Shown: positions 4,828-7,017 of the stretch, piece after piece | How positions within the stretch are numbered: the stretch's first letter is position 1 | How the letters are laid out: every line of letters starts with the position of its first letter | NCBI GenBank assembly: GCA_021827465.1 | Contig: JAKAVX010000131.1 | Location: 1-7,017, forward strand | Source of the DNA: Deltaproteobacteria bacterium | Lineage (GTDB): Bacteria; Desulfobacterota_B; Binatia; Binatales; Binataceae | Length of the DNA stretch: 7,017 nt | Reading direction: 5' to 3' | Program-made: the position numbers and the translations under genes | The notes under the pieces: model-generated | Told to the model about the DNA's origin: nothing | Seen by the model: the letters and a program-made list of their open reading frames with translations, nothing else | Databases searched by the model: none

Positions 4828-5644
4828 GATTGGCCTGGGCGCGTTCTCGGTCGTAATCGCGCAGGATTTCCTGCACCATCCGCCTTACGATTTTCTGCTC
4901 GTTGGGGATTTCGACGGTCGCGTCGATTATCTTGAGGCCGAACTCCTCGGTCAGGCGATCGTAAATCCCGAGCACCTGGCTCTGGAACAGCCTGAATGAC
5001 TGGATCGGCTCGGTCGAAAGTCCGACGTCCATCCCGGCCTCGTAATACTTGAGCTTGGCCCGCCCGGTCAGCAGCCGCTCCAAAGAGACCTCGATCGGAA
5101 CGCGGAAGTACATCGTCAGGTCCGGGCGTGGCGCAAAGCTGTAGACACCGCGCACCCACTCGGGATGCACGCCGCGCGCGACATCGCGGGCGAATGCGGT
5201 AAAGACATAGCGGTCAGCCAGAACGATCATCCCTGCCTTGAGCGGCGGCAGGATCTGATAGGTCAGCCGGTCGGCGAAATCGACCGCGTGAAGCAGGCTG
5301 AAAGTTGTCGGGGTGAGGAGGTTTTTCTTCTTCCCCCGGCGCATCGCGCGCCGCACAAGGCGCGACGAATTCCACTCCGTAAAGTGGACAGGATAGCCGC
5401 GCGCCCGCAGCCATCGCTCAAGCAGCATCAACTGCGTGGACTTGCCCGACCCGTCGATCCCTTCAACCGCGATAAGCCGTCCGGGATACGGATGGGGCGA
5501 GGTCAGCAGACTTCTGCCGCCAGCAGGCTTTTGCTGCGCACGCGCCTGGACGCCGCCGTCGCCCGCGGGCGCTTTTGGCGAATCCGCCTGAGCGCTATCG
5601 GCCGGCCCAGCAGCTTCGCCAGCAAGTCCGTTCTTCTCTGACAC
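4802..5644 (-). CDS. Thymidylate-kinase-like P-loop kinase (copy 1)
   Basis: A 280-residue TMK-like kinase, longer than the usual 200-220. The first 50 residues are an Ala/Gly/Pro-rich, probably disordered leader. The catalytic part starts at LIAVEG, with an intact Walker A GIDGSGKST (residues 62-70). It continues with a DRY motif (144-146, in VLADRYVFTAFARD), RPDLTMYFRVPIEVSLER (173-190), a lid region containing YYEAGM (200-205), and a C-terminal helix. The usual dTMP kinase loop T-R-E-P-G-G-T is replaced by FTEWNSSRL (88-96), followed by a basic run, RRAMRRGKKK (98-107). dTMP may therefore not be the substrate. The start is uncertain: no ATG, GTG or TTG exists between the end of ppx and the P-loop, so translation should begin inside ppx. 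GTG at 5644 was chosen because MSEKNGLAGE is a plausible N-terminus; TTG at 5650 or 5680 is possible. Position suggests co-translation with ppx. Confidence 0.85.
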   Translation of the reverse strand: MSEKNGLAGEAAGPADSAQADSPKAPAGDGGVQARAQQKPAGGRSLLTSPHPYPGRLIAVEGIDGSGKSTQLMLLERWLRARGYPVHFTEWNSSRLVRRAMRRGKKKNLLTPTTFSLLHAVDFADRLTYQILPPLKAGMIVLADRYVFTAFARDVARGVHPEWVRGVYSFAPRPDLTMYFRVPIEVSLERLLTGRAKLKYYEAGMDVGLSTEPIQSFRLFQSQVLGIYDRLTEEFGLKIIDATVEIPNEQKIVRRMVQEILRDYDRERAQANHGFPIQTR

Positions 5645-7017
5645 GTCCAAAGTTCGAGATCCGCCGGCTCCGTGCCGCAATCGAGATCGATGGCAAGGCG
5701 GCCGGGCAAAAGATGTACTCGTATTTCTTTAACCACACCGAAGTGGCTTCGGTCCAGTGCGTCCGCAACCCGCAGGATAGCCGCGAGACCGCGCACCTGG
5801 CGGCGTTTCTCGGGCGTGAGCGCGCGCAGCTCGGGCGAGTCGAGCCGCGCTCCCTGGCTGCGATGCGCCCGGGAGGCAAGCGCTATCACTTCGATCTCCC
5901 ACGGCTCGAAGCCGAGCAGGTCCGCGCTCGTAATCAGGTAATAGGAATGACGGTTGTGACGGTCGTGGTCGATACGATGGCCGATGTCGTGGAGCAGCGA
6001 GGCGTATTCGAGAAGCTCACGCGACTCAGGCGCCAGGCCAAGCGCGGGCGCCACCTCGTCGAAGAACGCAAGGGCAAGCCTCGCGACCTGCGGGCCGTGC
6101 GGGTCCGCGCCCTCGAACTTCCGCGCGAGCGCGTTCACCGAATGCCTGCGCGCCGTGCCCGATGCGCCGCGGTCGGCAAGGCCCGCAAGCTCCAGCAGCA
6201 CCCCCTCGCGCAGCGCCCAGGTGCAGGCGACCAGCTTCTTTGCTCCCGAGTCTTTCAGGATCAAATCGGCAAGGATTCCCGCCGCTGGCATCAGGTCGGC
6301 CCGCTTGGTGTCCATCCCCGGCAGTTCCACCCGCTCGGCGAGCCTGGATTTGAGCAGCTTTCGCCGAATACGCGCGATTTCCCCCGCCGAGGCGCTCGCG
6401 CCGTGCAGCCGTCCGCCTTCCTCGCCGCGCCCCGCGCGCGCCATCGCCACCAACGTATTGATGGTTCCCGAGGTGCCGATCGCGCGCTCGACCGTTCGCT
6501 TGCGCGCGTCGCGCAGCAACTCTCCCATCTCGCGCTCCAGATGACGCTCCATGTCGCGCACCTGGGTCGCTCCGGGCGGGTCCTTGGTCAGGAACCGCTC
6601 GGTCATCCGCGCCACTCCGAGCTTCAGGCTTCGCATCCAGAGCGGTTCTCCGCCGCGCGACAGCACCAGCTCCACGCTGCCGCCCCCGACGTCGACCAGC
6701 AGGCACGGCGGTCCGCCCCTGAGCGCGAGCGCGTGACGGGCGGCAAGGAATATGAGGCGGGCTTCTTCGGCGCCCGGGATTATTTCGGCCTCGATACCGG
6801 TCCGGCGCCGGATGCGGGCGATGAATGCGGCACCGTTCTTCGCCTCGCGCACCGCGCTGGTCGCGACCGCCCGCACGCGGTCCACGTGCCTGAACTCCAG
6901 CAGGCGGCGGAAGTTCACCAGCGACTGCACCGCGAGATCCATAGCGGGCTTTGCAAGCCGCCCGGTCAGGAATACGCCTCTGCCAAGGCGCACCGTCTGT
7001 TTGACCCTGTCAACGAC
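5503..7017 (-). CDS. ppx: Ppx/GppA family exopolyphosphatase / pppGpp phosphatase, 5' end outside the window
   Basis: 504 residues are visible; about 30-40 N-terminal residues are missing beyond the right edge. Positions here count from the first visible codon. The visible part begins in the strand VVDRVKQTVRLGRG. It then has RAVATSAVREAKN (49-61), the phosphate-binding LVDVGGGSVEL (107-117), and GTSGTINTL (181-189), all typical of the actin-like ASKHA ATPase fold. The C-terminal part carries an HD domain: LLHDIGHRIDHDRHNRHSYY (341-360), with H343-D344 as the HD pair, and RVADALDRSH (416-425). This long two-part architecture is the Ppx/GppA form that hydrolyses terminal phosphate from polyphosphate and/or pppGpp. 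Sequence alone does not separate the two activities, but the neighbouring CHAD gene favours polyphosphate. After the last conserved segment (LLAKLLGRPIAL) comes an Arg/Lys-rich tail of about 25 residues, encoded by DNA that also encodes the start of the next gene. Confidence 0.92.
   Translation of the reverse strand, partial: VVDRVKQTVRLGRGVFLTGRLAKPAMDLAVQSLVNFRRLLEFRHVDRVRAVATSAVREAKNGAAFIARIRRRTGIEAEIIPGAEEARLIFLAARHALALRGGPPCLLVDVGGGSVELVLSRGGEPLWMRSLKLGVARMTERFLTKDPPGATQVRDMERHLEREMGELLRDARKRTVERAIGTSGTINTLVAMARAGRGEEGGRLHGASASAGEIARIRRKLLKSRLAERVELPGMDTKRADLMPAAGILADLILKDSGAKKLVACTWALREGVLLELAGLADRGASGTARRHSVNALARKFEGADPHGPQVARLALAFFDEVAPALGLAPESRELLEYASLLHDIGHRIDHDRHNRHSYYLITSADLLGFEPWEIEVIALASRAHRSQGARLDSPELRALTPEKRRQVRGLAAILRVADALDRSHFGVVKEIRVHLLPGRLAIDLDCGTEPADLELWTCQRRTDLLAKLLGRPIALRRIRQKRPRATAASRRVRSKSLLAAEVC

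Noticed and set aside
5645..5680. Kinase copy 1 starting at TTG 5680 or TTG 5650.
   Set aside because: Possible, but it only lengthens the overlap with the conserved end of ppx. GTG at 5644 gives a more natural N-terminus. Not excluded.
6026..6706. Long minus-strand second-frame ORF within ppx.
   Set aside because: Arg/Gly/Ala-rich shadow of the ppx reading frame, which carries all the conserved motifs.

Overview
The window is GC-rich bacterial chromosome. GC is roughly two-thirds by eye, it falls in one intergenic stretch, and codons end mostly in G or C. All well-supported genes lie on the minus strand, so transcription runs from the right end to the left. Nothing marks a phage, plasmid or insertion sequence, and I see no rRNA, tRNA or CRISPR array. 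The gene set and its tight packing suggest an environmental, probably uncultured, deltaproteobacterium-like lineage. That placement is only an inference.

The right-hand 5.7 kb is one dense gene string. Read in the direction of transcription it holds: a Ppx/GppA-type polyphosphatase/pppGpp phosphatase that begins beyond the right edge (7017-5503); two adjacent thymidylate-kinase-like P-loop proteins (5644-4802 and 4827-4060); a CHAD-domain protein (4032-3091); a SixA-type histidine phosphatase (3091-2591); and a 12-helix MFS transporter (2545-1346). Several junctions overlap (about 142, 26 and 1 base) and the remaining gaps are 27 and 45 bases, so this looks like one operon. Ppx degrades polyphosphate and CHAD domains bind it, so the theme is probably polyphosphate/phosphate metabolism.

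The most interesting part is the kinase pair. Both proteins keep the P-loop kinase framework and a DRY motif. Both lack the usual dTMP-kinase arginine-Glu-Pro-Gly-Gly-Thr substrate loop, and they share a Y-[YW]-E-[AS]-G-M motif instead. The second copy has arginine in place of the Walker A lysine. One plausible reading is an active kinase with a degenerate partner, working on something other than dTMP. Polyphosphate-linked nucleotide phosphorylation is a testable idea, because PPK2 enzymes share the TMK-like P-loop fold.

Left of the operon, about 490 bases (855-1345) lack a confident gene. They contain stem-loops and a doubtful small plus-strand Cys-rich ORF (1012-1365). Further left are a 169-residue protein resembling the YkoP-like domain (854-345), an 87-base gap with a perfect 8-bp inverted repeat, and the N-terminal 85 residues of a second MFS transporter cut by the left edge (257-1).
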